From: Castor canadensis
Lineage: Eukaryota > Chordata > Mammalia > Rodentia > Castoridae
Length of the DNA stretch: 64,000 nucleotides
Reading direction: 5' to 3'
Assembly: GCF_047511655.1 (NCBI RefSeq)
Contig: NC_133395.1
Coordinates: forward strand, 76,068,158 to 76,132,157
The translations under genes were made by a program, and so were the position numbers. The notes beneath the pieces were generated by a model. That model saw nothing but the letters and a program-made list of their open reading frames with translations, was not told the DNA's origin and searched no databases. Positions within the stretch are counted from its first letter, which is position 1. The number at the start of each line of letters is the position of its first letter. Shown one piece after another: positions 41,750 through 54,037 of this stretch.

Positions 41750-43721
41750 GTGAGTGTCGGGTCCCCGCCGGCGCCGGGACCGCTCCCCATGCCCGGGTCA
41801 CCTTGGAGTCGGGGTGGGGGGGGAAAGCCCAGCGCCGCGTGGGGTCGTGGGAGGGCGGCGCGGGACAGCGGGGGTCTCTCGAGGGGATCGCTGACATCTT
41901 CCGGAGAGGCCGAGACAGGGAGGGCCCGGGGATGTGCGCGCGGGGCCGGTGCCCAAGAGGCTGTCGCCTCCACGGAGTCCATTTTGGTTCCCTGAAGGCG
42001 CGGCGTGGTGCATGATGCAACACCGACCGAGTAAGCGTGGGCGACCTGGGCCGCGGTGATGCCCGCTCCGCGCGCCTGCTGGGGACCCGGACTCAGGGAC
42101 CAGGGGTGGTCCGGTGGGCAGTGTGGGGCTCCGGTCACGGGTCGGCCCTGGAGTCGTCTGAATCCGCCGGCAGCAAGGGAGACCTTCCCTTACATGGCGC
42201 GGTGCGGAGCACCCCGCCCCGCCACGAGGTCCGGGGACGTGTCATCAGCCGCGGTTGGGGACCCCGCCCGGCGCTCGGAGGGTGGTCCCGGGACAGGTGA
42301 CCGGCCTGGGGACCCGGGGGTCGCGGCTCCTGCCTCTTCGTTACCTAGACCCAGGACGCGCCCAGGTCCGTCCCCCACCCTCCTTTCTGTCCCCCCACCT
42401 TCCCCCGTTACTTTGGGGAAGTTCCTCCATGGTGGGCTTCCTTGCGACTCGGGTGGTCAGAAAATACCGGGTTCTTGTAGCTCTCCAGATGGCTTGGAGT
42501 GGGAGGAAGTTCTTCCGGCTTGGGGAAGACAACCTATTCTCAGCGTGTTCCTCTCTGCGTAGTAGAAAACTTCCCGGCATTGGCAGGTCACTGGGCTGTG
42601 TGTACACAGAGCAGCCAACACGGTAGTACTACTGTCGCGTGCATGCCGGGTTCCTTTTCAGAGGGTATGGGGACCACACCGGAGTTCTGCTGACTTATGC
42701 CTCAGGGAAAAACCTACACTTACCACTATCCACAGTCGTGCTCTTCGGGCTACCTGTTATTCCACACATAAGAGGTCAGGGTTGGGATTGCAATCCCAGG
42801 TGAATCTCCCTAAAATTATGCTCTTATAAGAAAAATTCTACCAGACGGGTGGACACTGTTTTCTGGCAGTGGCCTAATTGTGCTTAATTCATGTGTGTGG
42901 CTCAGGTAATAGGAAAGCATGATACGTTTATCTCCCTGATATTTTTAGTTGGTCTCAAGGGAAATTATCATTATTTTTATATGAACATACCCTTCTGTTG
43001 TGAAAACAAAAGATCTTATTTAAGTCACAATCAGAAACCGGGGTGGGGGTTAACAATGGTTTTTAAAGGGTTAACATATTAAGATCAAGTTCAGTTATTA
43101 TAAAGGAAACATTTAAAAGTGTCAAAGGAGTTTTGACTAGACAAACAGGGTAGGGCTTAGTAAAGAGAGGTCAGAAATGTGCTCAGTTGTCTGGACCTGA
43201 ATCTTAACAGCCACGTGGCTGATTTTAGGCATATGATTACTGGCTTTCAGTGGAAAGAAAAAGGCATGAAAGACAAGATTGATACCTCAGGGAGTTTGAA
43301 TTCGGAGGCACGTTATGTTCATTATATTATATTGCTGAAGGTCTCAGTTTTTGATGGAATTAAATTCATGTTTATTGATTACTCAAGACTAGGTTTTTTT
43401 TTTAAAACAAGTTCAGTAAAAAGAGGTAACTGTGTTGAAAGGCTTAGCATAATGTCCAATGAAATGAATCCTTTGTCATCATTAACCATGTATTTGGAGG
43501 TGTTGCTGATTAATCCTAGCAGGAGTGTGAAATCTCAAACAGGAAGAAGTCCTTGTTATGAAGAGAGCTGTTTCTCCTAACCCTGGAGATACTTGGGTCT
43601 CTGCCCAGAGGCATCATCTGAGATGTCCATCATTTCACCTGCCCTTAATCGGTACTTGAAGCAAGACCTACAGATGAGACTCTTAAGTGTTTTCTGTGTC
43701 ATTGGTCCCTCGGGCCTGGGT

Positions 43722-43818
43722 GATTTTTTTTGGGGGGGAAGAGGGGGAGGGACTAGGGAATTCATCCCAGAGCCTGTTGTACGCTAAGCATTTGCTCTAC
43801 TATTGAGTCACACCCGTA
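43722..43818 (-). repeat. ID-type SINE, diverged
   Basis: TTTTTTTTGGGGGGGAAGAGG...ATTCATCCCAGAGCC...TGCTCTACTATTGAGTCACACCC. Confidence 0.7.
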
Positions 43819-43843
43819 ACACGCACATCTTGGATACATTTTA

Positions 43844-44077
43844 AAGGTAGACTCAGCCCGGTGCTGGTGGCTCACGCCTGTAATCGGAGCTACTCAGGAG
43901 CCAGAGATCAGGATTGCTGTTCAAAGCCAGCCCAGGCAAATAGTTCTTGAGTGACTATCTCTTTTTAAAAAAACCCATTACAAAAAAAAGGGCTGGTGGA
44001 GTGACTCAAGCTTGCGTAGCAAGTGTGAGACCCTAAGTTCAAAACCCATTGCTGTCAAAAATAAATAAAGGTAGACT
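43844..44077 (+). repeat. Composite SINE with target duplication
   Basis: Body 43856-44066 (CCCGGTGCTGGTGGCTCACGCC, GGCAAATAGTTCTTGAG, GAGTGACTCAAGC, AAGTTCAAAACCC). AAGGTAGACT occurs at 43844-43853 and 44068-44077, the flanking duplication. Confidence 0.93.
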
Positions 44078-44111
44078 GAACAGGATTAGTCAGTGTTCCC
44101 TGTGATGGTTG

Positions 44112-44202
44112 ATATAGCCCTGGCTGCCTCAAACCCAAGGTCCTCAAGCCTCCACTTTCCAGTTGCTGGGATTATAGCTGTGCTCTACTATGCCTGGCAC
44201 AA
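44112..44202 (-). repeat. 7SL-derived SINE fragment
   Basis: AGCCCTGGCTGCCTCAAACCCAAGG, GCTGGGATTATAGCTGTGC, ATGCCTGGCA. Confidence 0.8.
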
Positions 44203-45699
44203 TAAATGACTTTTTAAGATCTCCCCACCCCAAGGGACAGGCTTGGTCTAGATGATCCTCCTGGCAGCCACCTGCCTCAGAGTGCTAGCTTCCTTTCCAT
44301 TGACCCAACATCAGAGCTTGGGGGTGTTCTTCTAGCTGTTTCCTCTGTTGCCTGCCACCTTCCTAGGCTCTCCACCCCCTCCAGCCTGGTGGTGTACTTG
44401 ACACATGGGATGGGATTGCCTCAGAAGTTGGGATTTTAATGCTCTTGGATTTCCCAGGCTTGGGTCAGGATCGCAGGGCAAGGTTCTGCCTACCTCAGGT
44501 TTTGGTCTCCTCCAGTGAGGTGCGTCTTCTGTGGTAAGTTTTTAGCCTCAGTAAACTTGAGGGGCTTCTCTTTCTGTTCCTTCATAATACAGACCCCCAC
44601 CAAGTCCAAAGCAGCCTTGAAAATAACTGGATGTGTGCCATAATTTGAGGTTTAAGGGTTTAGTACATCTCTCCCTTGGAATCTTTAGGAGAACGGGCAC
44701 AAATGGGGAAACCATTTGGTGAACTTCTAACTATGTTCATCTCTCTCCCAAGGCATTGGCTCATTGCAGCATTGGCAGAGTGGGGATGCTCTTTCCAGAC
44801 GCACTGGTCAGGATTCAGTCCTCCCACAGGCTGCGGGAAAGACCTGCCTGCACGTTCACCTATCCTGCTCCACCCAGCGCTTGCTTTGGGCTTTTCTTCT
44901 CTGGTTGTTGTTGTGAACAGTAAGGACCTACAGATGGTGCATTCAGGGGTCTCTCTGTGCACGGTCAGGACAGGCTATGACTGAGGGGAGAGACTCCACC
45001 CTTCACAGCTTCAGTGTGGCCTGGATACCGCTGTCCTGAGGACGCCAGGGGAGGTGGCACCGAGGCTGGGAATAGCACTGCCTGTGGATGTCTGGACTCC
45101 TGGCTCTGCCCCTCTCTCTGTGAGCAGCTTCCGGAACGTGATTGAGACTTTCTGAACCTTACACACTTGTAGATCACAGAAGCCTGGCCTTCTCAGCCTC
45201 CCATAGCGAAGCTAGAAAGCTGAAGTCCATGGTGTTCCTTCAGAGAGCAAAGGCGCCGAGTCCACACAGCTAGTTTCTGTCTGGAAGCTGGTTCTCTGGG
45301 GGCGCAGAGGGCATGCAGTTTTATTTCTGACCTTGTCACATTCTTCCTGCAGTGCTGGTTCAGGATGTCCCATCAGATAAGGTTCCTGACTACAAGGACA
45401 ACCAGATGTTTGCTCAGTTGTTTAGTAGTGGGTCCCAGCTCACATCAGTCACAGAGACCATTTAGCAGTGGTGACCCTGGGTGTGGCTTCTGCTTGATAT
45501 GGTCAGCCTGAGCTTATGACCCAAATCCCCAAACTTGGGATCAAACAAGATGCTGTAACCCCTCTCAAAAAAGGAGACAATCCCTAGAGTGGGCTCCACC
45601 TTTTTTTGGTAGGGATGTGTTTTCTAAGATGTTTCCCATAGCCACATAGAATTTTTTTTCCATATTGCTTACTTGGTAATTGTCTTTATGTCATTTGAG

Positions 45700-45832
45700 A
45701 AATTTATGTATTTATGTATCTCACTGTGTTGCCCAGGCTGGTCTTGAACTTCTGGGCTCAAGGGATCCTTTTGCCTCTGCCTCCTGGGTAGCTGGGACTA
45801 TAGGAGCACACCAGTGTGCCTGGCTTTGTAAT
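45700..45832 (-). repeat. 7SL-derived (B1/Alu-like) SINE
   Basis: CTCACTGTGTTGCCCAGGCTGGTCTTGAACTTCTGGGCTCAAG, CTCCTGGGTAGCTGGGACTATAGG. Closer to an Alu-type monomer than the other copies. Confidence 0.88.
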
Positions 45833-46379
45833 TGGCAGTTCTTTGATTTAGGTGTGGGAGAAAAATGATTTTCCTAACAATTTCACTTTGCTCTCCCATT
45901 TTGCTGTGGCATTAAAATGTAGTTCCATTTCCTTGAGATTGTGTCTAAATTAGACGAGGGTAGGGGCAGCTGGGCCTCAGGAGCACCTGCCAGCAATGTA
46001 CCTATTCCATCTGGTCGTGGGTCTGTGGGGAAGAATGACAGCTTTTGGTCCTGACTACCTAGATTTCTCTTGAAGTCATCACTGTTTGGGACTCAAGTGC
46101 CACCCTGGTTGTGGGATGATGGTCTCAGGGTCTCTTCTTAGTGGGCATGTCTCTGGGGGAGGGGAGGCAGCATTGAGAAGGGAAGGGAGCTGAACATTTC
46201 CTCATGCTTTTGTGACTGTCATCATCCTGCCTGTGAGGGGCTTGAATTGATCTGTTAAGGTTAGCTTGGAAATAGCCCCTTTCTCTGTATCATCATATCT
46301 ACCTACCAAGTGCCATCAGCCAGTCTTACCCTGGATAGGAAGGAAGGAGGAGGCCCTGGGACTGGATGAAATAAATAAT

Positions 46380-46550
46380 CCAAGTGCCTACTACTAAATA
46401 GCTCACTGTGTACTTTGCACTTGATGTGTTTTCTTGAACTCTCACAACCTCCTGGAGGCTAGTCCTGGTGTTTTGACTGATGATGGGATAGAGACAGGTT
46501 GCCCATGGGCACAGAGAGAAGTAATAAGTGGCCTGGCACCAGAGTAACCC
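46380..46550 (+). repeat. MIR relic
   Basis: GTACTTTGCACTTGATGTG, TCTCACAACCTCCTGGAGGCTAG, GGTTGCCCATGGGCACAGAGAG in MIR order. Confidence 0.6.
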
Positions 46551-47556
46551 CTGAGTGTGGCAGGGCTGTGGGCAGCAGCTGTGCCTGGGCTTCAGCCTCC
46601 CTCTGGAAGTATCTGGAAGCCAGGTGCACACAGAGATGGCAGTGCAGCCCTGGCTATTGGTCTTGGCCATAGGCACTGGCCTTTGTCTGGGAGTAAGTTG
46701 GAGTGCTCCCCACACCTTGCTCTGATTTCTCTGAGCCTCAATGCAGATGTTCCTGGCACAGCTGGAGCCGGAGGTCTTGGGGTAGCTGTGTTGGGCTGGG
46801 GGCCAGACACAGGAGCCTTATGTGTGGCAGAGACTGGGCTGCATTCTTTCTGGGTCAGAAGTTTGTCATTCATATCACTAGCGTCTGGCTGGACATGGCA
46901 CTTCCTGCCCCAGACCCTAGGGTGCCTGTGTGATTTACCCCACCCAGTCACCCCTGAGCTCCACCTCTTTCCTGGAAAAGAGAGCCCTTCACAAGGGGTC
47001 CTGTAGGAACAGAGACTGTTTATACTCTGGCCTCTTGAGGCCAGTTGGCAGCTGTAGTCCTCTGTGTCCTTGTGTTTCCCTCCTCTTTGCTGTTTTCTAC
47101 CCATGTGGTGACATGGGAAGTGACCCCTTCCTTACAGGATTTTGACACCCTCAGAAGGCCTGGGGCTGGAGTGGTCAGCCAGGAAATGCAAGGGTTCTTG
47201 GGAGTGCTTTCCTGGGGTCTTAGCATATCCAGGTGGTAGAGGTGCCTCCTACCTTCCCCTGGGATGAGGAAGGGGCCAGAAAGCCAGGAGCCTTGGACTA
47301 TAGGCCCTGAGTACCCTCAGGCGCCCTCTAGGAGGGAGGACTGATGGGTGGAGATAGGGAAACTTCCACGCTTTCTGTATTCTTCTTTCCTTTTCTCTTT
47401 TAGTTATTTTTTGGATAACATTTCAAACTTGAAGTTGCAAAGTGGCTTACATTTTTGTCTTTTTGTTCTTTCTCTCTATATGCACGTGCATGTGCATGCT
47501 TTTCTGAGCCATAGTGCCCTTTTATTTCATAAGAACAAGGATGTGACATCTTCGTT

Positions 47557-47632
47557 TGGTTTTTTTTTTTTTTTTTTTTGGTGCTGGAGATGAGCCCAGG
47601 ACCTCATGCATGCTAGGCCAATGCAGTATTAG
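47557..47632 (-). repeat. ID-type SINE with long poly-T
   Basis: About 21 T, then GGTGCTGGAGATGAGCCCAGGACCTCATGCATGCTAGG; 5' truncated. Confidence 0.88.
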
Positions 47633-49411
47633 CCTGACAGTATGATATCGAAATCAGGAAGCTTACCAATGGGATAGACTTATTATCTAATTCACAGTCC
47701 ATGTTCAGTGTGGACCTGTCCACACAACGTCCTTTATAGCTATACATATCTTTCGAGAAGTTGGTGGGGAGGGAGCATCTTTCAAAGAAGGTCTGGTTTA
47801 TTTTTGAACCTTTTGAGCCTCTTTCAGAAAAAGTGTTTCTAAGAATGAGAATGTGCTTTGGAAAAAAGTTGGCAACTGCCCCGAAGAGAAGGAAGGAGGA
47901 AGTTAGTCACCCATAATTCCTGCACAGAGGCTTAGCTCCTGGCCAGGTAAAGGGCTTGAGAGAAAGGTGGTTGGAAGACTTCTTTAGCTGGCCACCAGAC
48001 CTGTGGGCCCTGTACCTGCCCCCACACCTGGCAGGTGCCCCGCACAGTCCAGTCCTCAGGCTTCTTTCCCACCCCTGCTCACCCCTTGGATGGCTGCCCA
48101 CCTCTGTGGGCCGCATTAACTACCCTAGTGGTGCCTCTGTCCTGATGCATATCTCCGGGGTGAGGAAGGGCAGAGATCATTATTTAATACCCCGAATTGT
48201 TTGAGACTTGCAGTGTTGCAGGTTTTCTCTTGTCTGCTCTGTACCCCTTGCTTCCTGGACTTGCCAGGGGCAAAGGGTGTGCATGAGGTCTGTCTGAGGG
48301 CTGTGGCCCCAGCCTTCTGCTGGGTACGCCTTGGCTATTTCATACAGTTGTTAGACTTGTCTTTGGGTCTGCCTCTTGGCCCTGCTGTTGGGGGAGGTGG
48401 TGTTTACTGAAGAAATAAAAGGCAGCATTCTAAACTGAATGTTAAAGATGGTGCTCTCAAACTCAAGCTTGAGTTTAGCTTAGTGAGTTTCAGACCTTCT
48501 GGGCAATGTAGTTCAGATCTTGCTTCTCTGTTCCGTCTGTTTCAGTTGTCCCATTGCTACCACCAGCAAGCAAGGTGGCTCCGCTTTTTCCTGGGCTGAA
48601 GTGGATCTTTGCTCAGTGAGTCTTGTTTCTGTTCGTGGCTGACATCCATCCTCCACAATCCTTTGTGCCTCAGTTTCCCTGAACTGTAAACCTACACTAT
48701 GCAAAAAGGGGCCTCTGAAGGTCATGATCAAAAGCCTCTAGTATTTTTCCATGTGTTTCTTTGTTCTTCTCCTGCCCCAGACCCTCTTCTTGAAGGAGCT
48801 GGCCTTGACAGTGACTCTAATCGGCAGCCGCCCAGAGTCTGAGCATCCCGCTGAGCCCAGTAACTCCCAACCTGGCTGTGCCTGCACCAGAGGACTGCTC
48901 TTCAAAGAACGCTTTTGAAGTGCAAACATTTCCTTTCCTGAAAAGAAGGGAAATCGAAATGAAAACATATTGTTCTGCGCAGACAATGTTCTCTTCCATC
49001 AAAGAACGAGTGGGCTTTATAAAGGGAGGTTCACAAATTAGACCTTGATGTGGCAAACTGGGTGCGAGGCATCTTGGGGTCTCTGAGATTGGTAAGATTG
49101 TATTAGATTGTATTTTCCCTTAAGGTTGTAAATCTGATATGTTATATTCAAATATGTCTTGAGTGTTTTTGTGTTTTTTTTTTTTTAAAGGTTTTATGGT
49201 AAGTTTTTGGAAATGTTTGGTGAATTACAGTATCATTACAATTTAGAATATTATGTAGCTAATAAAAATGGTGTTTTCAAGGAACATTTGATCATAAGGG
49301 AAAACTAATGTTAAAAGTGGAAAAAAATCTGAGTACAATTTTCTGTATTCAGGGTTATCTTAATGAGATCTGTATATTTGCACAGAAAGAAAAGACTGTC
49401 AAAATTGGACT

Positions 49412-49490
49412 TTGGGGGTTGGGAGTAGAACCTGTGGTTAGCATTTGAGGCCCTGGGTTCAATCCCCAACACCAAAAAAAAAAAAAGGGA
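49412..49490 (+). repeat. ID-type SINE
   Basis: GGGGGTTGGGAGTAGAACCTG...GAGGCCCTGGGTTCAATCCCCAACACC, A13. Confidence 0.9.
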
Positions 49491-50249
49491 GTTTGTTTTA
49501 GCTGCTGTGTTTGTAATACCTAAAATAGTGCTTAAATATTTATTGAATTAATAGTTGTATTTTTAGTAAAATAGTGTATTTTAAAGGAAGAATGTCTTTG
49601 AGGTAAATAGTAACATTTTGGCAGGCGAATGGGGCAATACATTATTTTAAGTTTCTGTTTTAAATCTGCCCTCGCATCTCACTTTGAGGTTTATTTTGTC
49701 CTTAGGTACAAATATTTACCACATTTTGTATTTTGGTGCAAATCACGTGGCTAATGGGTGACTTTATCATTTCAGTTTTTGGAATCATCCAGTCCTATTG
49801 AGATTAGAGTGTGATGATGTAACATTTTTGCCATGGCGGTCACCCTCACAGATGGGGTAAATGACTGCTTTCCCTCACCCTGTGGCTAACTGCCATTGGA
49901 CCATCCTACCCCATCCTGTTGTTGACAGGTTTTTCCAGATTCGCCCAGGATTTCTCATCTCTGAGCATCAGGGCTGCCCTGGCCACATGTCATCCTGATT
50001 TTTAAATTTATAAAGGTTATCCTAAAAACATGGTTTCTTATTCCCACCTGCAACGAAGGTTAACTTTAAAAATGCCCCTTGTTCAGTGAAGGTGGCCTGT
50101 GGCTGTCCCCAGGTCTCTGGTGAGATTATTGGTCCCTCTTGTGGGAGGATGCAGGAGCCTTGTTGGTGCCTATCTGTGCTGTCAGCAGAATTTCTAGAAG
50201 CCTGGTCTTGGGGAAGCCTCTGCTGGAACCCACACACTACTGTGTGCCC

Positions 50250-50560
50250 CAGGGCTGTGGTTTTCAAGCTTCTTTGACCACAATCTGTAGTAAGAACTAA
50301 ATGCATGGGGACACATTTGTAAATAGGATGAAATGAAAGTTTTGGTGAAACTACTCATTCTCTACCTACCCTGTATTCTGATAAATATTTTGAGGTGCTA
50401 GGGCTCGAACCCAGGGTCTTGCACATTCTATCTGTACTTCCAGCACTCTGGTAATTTTTATTCTTTTCTATTTCATTGTTTTAAAAAAGTATCCTGGTGC
50501 AACTTGAAGTTTGCAAAACTCTGCTAGGTTTGGATCCAGCTTGCAACTCTGTCAGTGGTA
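50250..50560. repeat. Possible hAT-Charlie (MER5-like) relic split by an ID fragment
   Basis: GCTGTGGTTTTCAAGCTTCTTTGACCAC at 50252 resembles the start of MER5/MER20-type elements. An ID fragment (50392-50445: GAGGTGCTAGGGCTCGAACCCAGGGTC) follows, then AT-rich sequence. Confidence 0.35.
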
Positions 50561-51060
50561 CCCAGAATGTCAGACAATGGGGTCTTAGGGTAATTCTTTG
50601 TCCGGACCACTTTGGGCAAAGTATATAGGGCAATTATATGTTTCTTCTGTGGTGATTTTAGATTTCCTTTCTGAAGTGAACATTAGACTCTGTGACAACT
50701 CCTAAGAAGGTGAATAGGTTTACAGGGTAGTGTTTGAATGTGTGTGTGTTTCTCACGCAAAACACTGTACATTTGTTAATTTTAGTACTTTGGATTTCCT
50801 TGAGTTTTTTGTGTTTAGTAGGATTTGAGAAAGAACCTATTTGAAAGGTTAGCCTTCTTTCAGAGTTAAGATTTGTGGGAAGAAGAGGAAAAAATGTTAA
50901 TTTGGGGGCTGTCAAGTCTGATGGATTAAAATTGAACAGAGTATTGAAAATATTACCAATAGCAATCACAATTTCATAGTTCTTAAAGGTTGGAGTTTTG
51001 CTTAAGTGTTTGCATTTTTCTTTTTTTTGGCTTAGCAGATACATATTCTGTAACTAACAA

Positions 51061-51061
<1 letters not shown>

Positions 51062-51102
<41 letters not shown>
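51062..51102. repeat. (TA)n microsatellite
   Basis: About 20 uninterrupted TA dinucleotides. Confidence 0.97.
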
Positions 51103-51104
<2 letters not shown>

Positions 51105-53079
51105 TTTAAAACAGTTGTAAATCACGGGAATTGATTGTGCTCAACAAGGCCTAGTAGGAACTAGCAGAAGATAAATTACCCAGTTTATTGAAACAATGTG
51201 CTAATGTCTGTCCTTACTCCTTGCTAAACTTCCTTTATTTATATGCTTCTCTGTAAAAATAAATTTGCTATAAGAACTTGGAGTGCTTAATTTACAGTCT
51301 TAACAAATGCATGTCTAAGTTGTAAATATTACCTCCATCGTCAGCATCTGAGAAGACACCTCCTGAATCTGATTTATGTTTACATATATATTAATATTAT
51401 TTGGAATAAATGATAGTCTAGAATTACAACTGAATAACATTTCCCCGTGAATCTATAACCTCAAATTTTTAGCAGCGAGTTTGTTTTTTTGAAAAATCTT
51501 TTGCCTGAAGATACTTTTTTTCCAGCTTCCCTTCTTCCTACAGGGCGTTCTTGGGGGGAATAAAAACAAGAGCCTTCATTAGTCCTGTGAGTAATTGTAT
51601 TGGACTGGGAGGAATGGCTCCCTCACTGGTCTGAGTTTAATGCAGTGAGAATTTTAGAAAGTCCTCAGAACTCATTTGCACCTTGATTCAGGCCTCCTTG
51701 AGTCTGGCCTGGTGCGTGAAGGCCTTACATTTCTTGGGTGATTTTGAGTAGGGACATTGCTGGGGGTTAGTAACACTCCCCACCAACTCGAACCACTCTG
51801 CTCTTGTCCTGGCTGCCCTGTACTGTCCTCTGGTGGGTTCTGCAAGGGAGGTCTTGCTCAGTCACCCTGCATAGCCTTCGAGTTAGACTTGGGAGCCTCT
51901 TAGGGGCTGCTGGCTCCTGACATCCAGTGGGGTCTCTTTCCAGTGAGTATGCCATAGAAAGATGGACCAGTTTACCCTGAGGCGCACTGGGAGCAAGGAC
52001 AGAGGGAGAGGATGGGTCTCTCAACACTTAGGCTTTGTAGGAGTTAGCAGAGCTGCCCCAAATGAAAATGAGTACGACGTCTTTGAACTAGCAAAACTGC
52101 AGGACCTACCTGACTATGCGTGTGGCCATGGCATATGCCTTTGCTCATGCTGTGTGGCCTGAGGGCCATGTCCCTGGCTAGGTCTAGACTCTGTGAAAGG
52201 TTGTACCTACAGGTGCGAACCACACACCTGTAAACATTAAAATCTAAACCTAGGAAGACGACTAACTGCGGTGCATTATTTCTAGAAACAGCACATGACA
52301 CAGAAAGCATTTCCATTGTGGTGCACAGTGGGTGGAAGTTTTGATATGACTTTTCATTATTTCTATTTCTCCTAAATCATATCTAAAGAGCGTACAAGCA
52401 GTACATGGGTAGGGACTGGGCAGATATATCCCAATAGAGACAGGCAATAGGATTGAAGAAGGGAAAACACTTTTGGAAACATAGTTTAGTCCTTTGTATA
52501 ATGAGATAGTGCCTTTCATACCTGTAAGTCCAACTTGGGGTGTGTTGTAGCTATTTAGACCAGCATGTGTGCACAAATCCTCCTGGGGTGGGGGGGTGAC
52601 TTGTTGAAATGCATGTTCCTATTCTGGGCGATTCCTGGGGGGCTCTGAGAGATTACATTTCTAACCAGGCTCACTTGGAGGGGCAAGTCCCTGGACAGTG
52701 CTGGAACCCTCATAACTCAGGAGACCTGGATTTACAGAACTTGGGTCACATTTGTCTTTGTGTCTCCTGCACCCATAGCAGTGCCTGGTATGGAGTAGAT
52801 GCTCCAAAAGTGTCCTTTCAACTCACCTGGAGGAATTGTGCCCATGGGCTGGGAGGGGCACTGGGGACCCCTCCCACCATGAATGTGTGTGCATTCATTT
52901 CTGAGTGGTCTAGTTATCTATTTACTGCTCACTGCTGATAGGAAATGACTGCAGAGGTGGGGCTCCTGACAGTGGTAGAAAGTGATAGCCCGGGATCTGG
53001 CAGCAGGAAGGGGAAGAAAGACATGAGAACTTAATAGCCACCAGGTTAAGGATGATTGTGTTGAGTGGTAAGTGGTTCC

Positions 53080-53240
53080 TCTCCTTGCAGGAAGTCTGTG
53101 CTCCATGACTGGCTGCAACTCCATGCCTCAGTTTCCTCATTTGAAAATGGAGAAAGCCATAATCCCCACTTTGTAGGTGGTTTTGAGAGTAAAGCTTGGG
53201 AACGGTCTGCAGGCCAAGTGCTCATTAAATGCAGCCTGAA
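53080..53240. repeat. MIR-like relic
   Basis: CTCAGTTTCCTCATTTGAAAATGGAGA, then AATCCCCACTTTGTAGG and AAGTGCTCATTAAATG, consistent with an ancient MIR-related repeat. Confidence 0.5.
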
Positions 53241-53989
53241 TTCGGATTGGTGTGGACCAAGTTAAGCTTCAGTCTTCAGGGAAGTTTCTCCTAGAAGAAA
53301 AAATCTCATTCCCGAGGTTGCACATAAATGTGTCCTTGCTTTGCTGGTTAAAAAGTAGTTGTCAGTTACCATGCAAAGTGTTGTTTCCAGAAGTCTGAGG
53401 GCTGGTGAAATGGGCCAAGGAGAGGTTGCTACTTGTTCCCTCTTAGTCAGGAAATTCTTCATGGAAGAAGTGGATGTCAGGAGGTTTCTAATTAAGATGA
53501 ACTTGGCTTGGAGAGGGGCTGATGGGCATGGCACTGCCAGAGCTGGGCATGGGATGCTGTGTTCCAGAGTCCCCTGCTTGGAAGACCTTGAAGCAGGGTG
53601 CCACTTGGAAGAGATGGTGCACATTTGGACGTATGCTCGTGGCTTACTTGTGCTTGGTTCTTAAAGTCTCAGGAAGGGATGACCAGAGGGAAAGGGTGCT
53701 TGGCATGGTTTCCACCCACCACAAACTTCCCAGAGGCAGTGGACTCTGCCAGGGAAAGATGTTTGACTTGGAGCCTTAGACTAGCCCTTGGCTGTGCTTG
53801 CCTGTCATTGAGTTCAAAGTTCTCTGCCTGGCACATGAGTTGGCATAAAGAATTACAAAGAAAGAAAGAAAGCGAAGGATGTTTGCAGATCTTAGGCTTC
53901 TCCAAGTGTTTCACTACATGTGCCTATGAAAACATCCAGAAGGCCTCTGAAATTCCTTCTCTGAGTGACTTTCTTGTACCTTCTCACAG

Positions 53990-54037
53990 GAAAATGAAAG
54001 TAGGGATACAATGACAATGGAGAGTTATGAAGTGCAG
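53990..54037 (+). CDS. Second exon of the CpG-island gene, carrying the probable start codon (partial CDS)
   Basis: A 48-nt exon with a clear acceptor (TTCTTGTACCTTCTCACAG) and a strong donor (CAG|GTATGTG at 54038). The likely start is ATG at 54011, or ATG at 54017, which has the better context (A at -3, G at +4). It reads MTMESYEVQ and ends on a codon boundary, so the next exon begins in phase 0. The 5' part of the exon carries a six-codon upstream ORF (ATG 53994 to TGA 54014) whose stop overlaps the first ATG. I do not recognise a protein from nine residues; CREB-family proteins also begin MTMES but then differ, so that is not supported. An exon that is coding throughout is possible, because the phase is open for all 16 codons. 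Confidence 0.6.

Larger units (their letters stand above)
41300..42420. other. CpG island
   Basis: About 1.1 kb with dense CpG (GCGCGCGAAGG, CCGCCGCGCGGC, CCGCGCGTCCGTCGC). It covers the promoter, first exon and the beginning of intron 1. Long overlapping open frames on both strands in this block come from the low frequency of AT-rich stop codons. Confidence 0.93.
41750..53989 (+). other. First intron (12.2 kb) of the CpG-island gene
   Basis: Runs from the donor at 41750 to the acceptor AG at 53988-53989. It has fewer SINEs than the upstream half of the window (43720, 43855, 44112, 45700, 47557, 49412, 50385). Stretches such as 44980-45690, 47640-49400 and 51110-53080 look single-copy. The host of regulatory elements is unknown. 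Confidence 0.65.

Noticed and set aside
41347-42138. 263-codon open frame on the minus strand in the CpG island
   Set aside because: It lies in GC-rich sequence where stop codons are rare, has no recognisable domain, and overlaps several equally long frames on both strands.
48785-48900. Possible exon after CTCCTGCCCCAG at 48780
   Set aside because: The acceptor is good, but no matching donor or conserved frame could be found downstream.
48955-49000. Near-palindrome around TTGTTCTGCGCAGACAATG as a hormone-response element
   Set aside because: The half-site spacing does not match a glucocorticoid or androgen response element.
53990-54037. Naming the gene as CREB1, CREM or another family from the MTMES start
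   Set aside because: The residues after MTMES do not match those proteins; nine residues are too few to name a gene.
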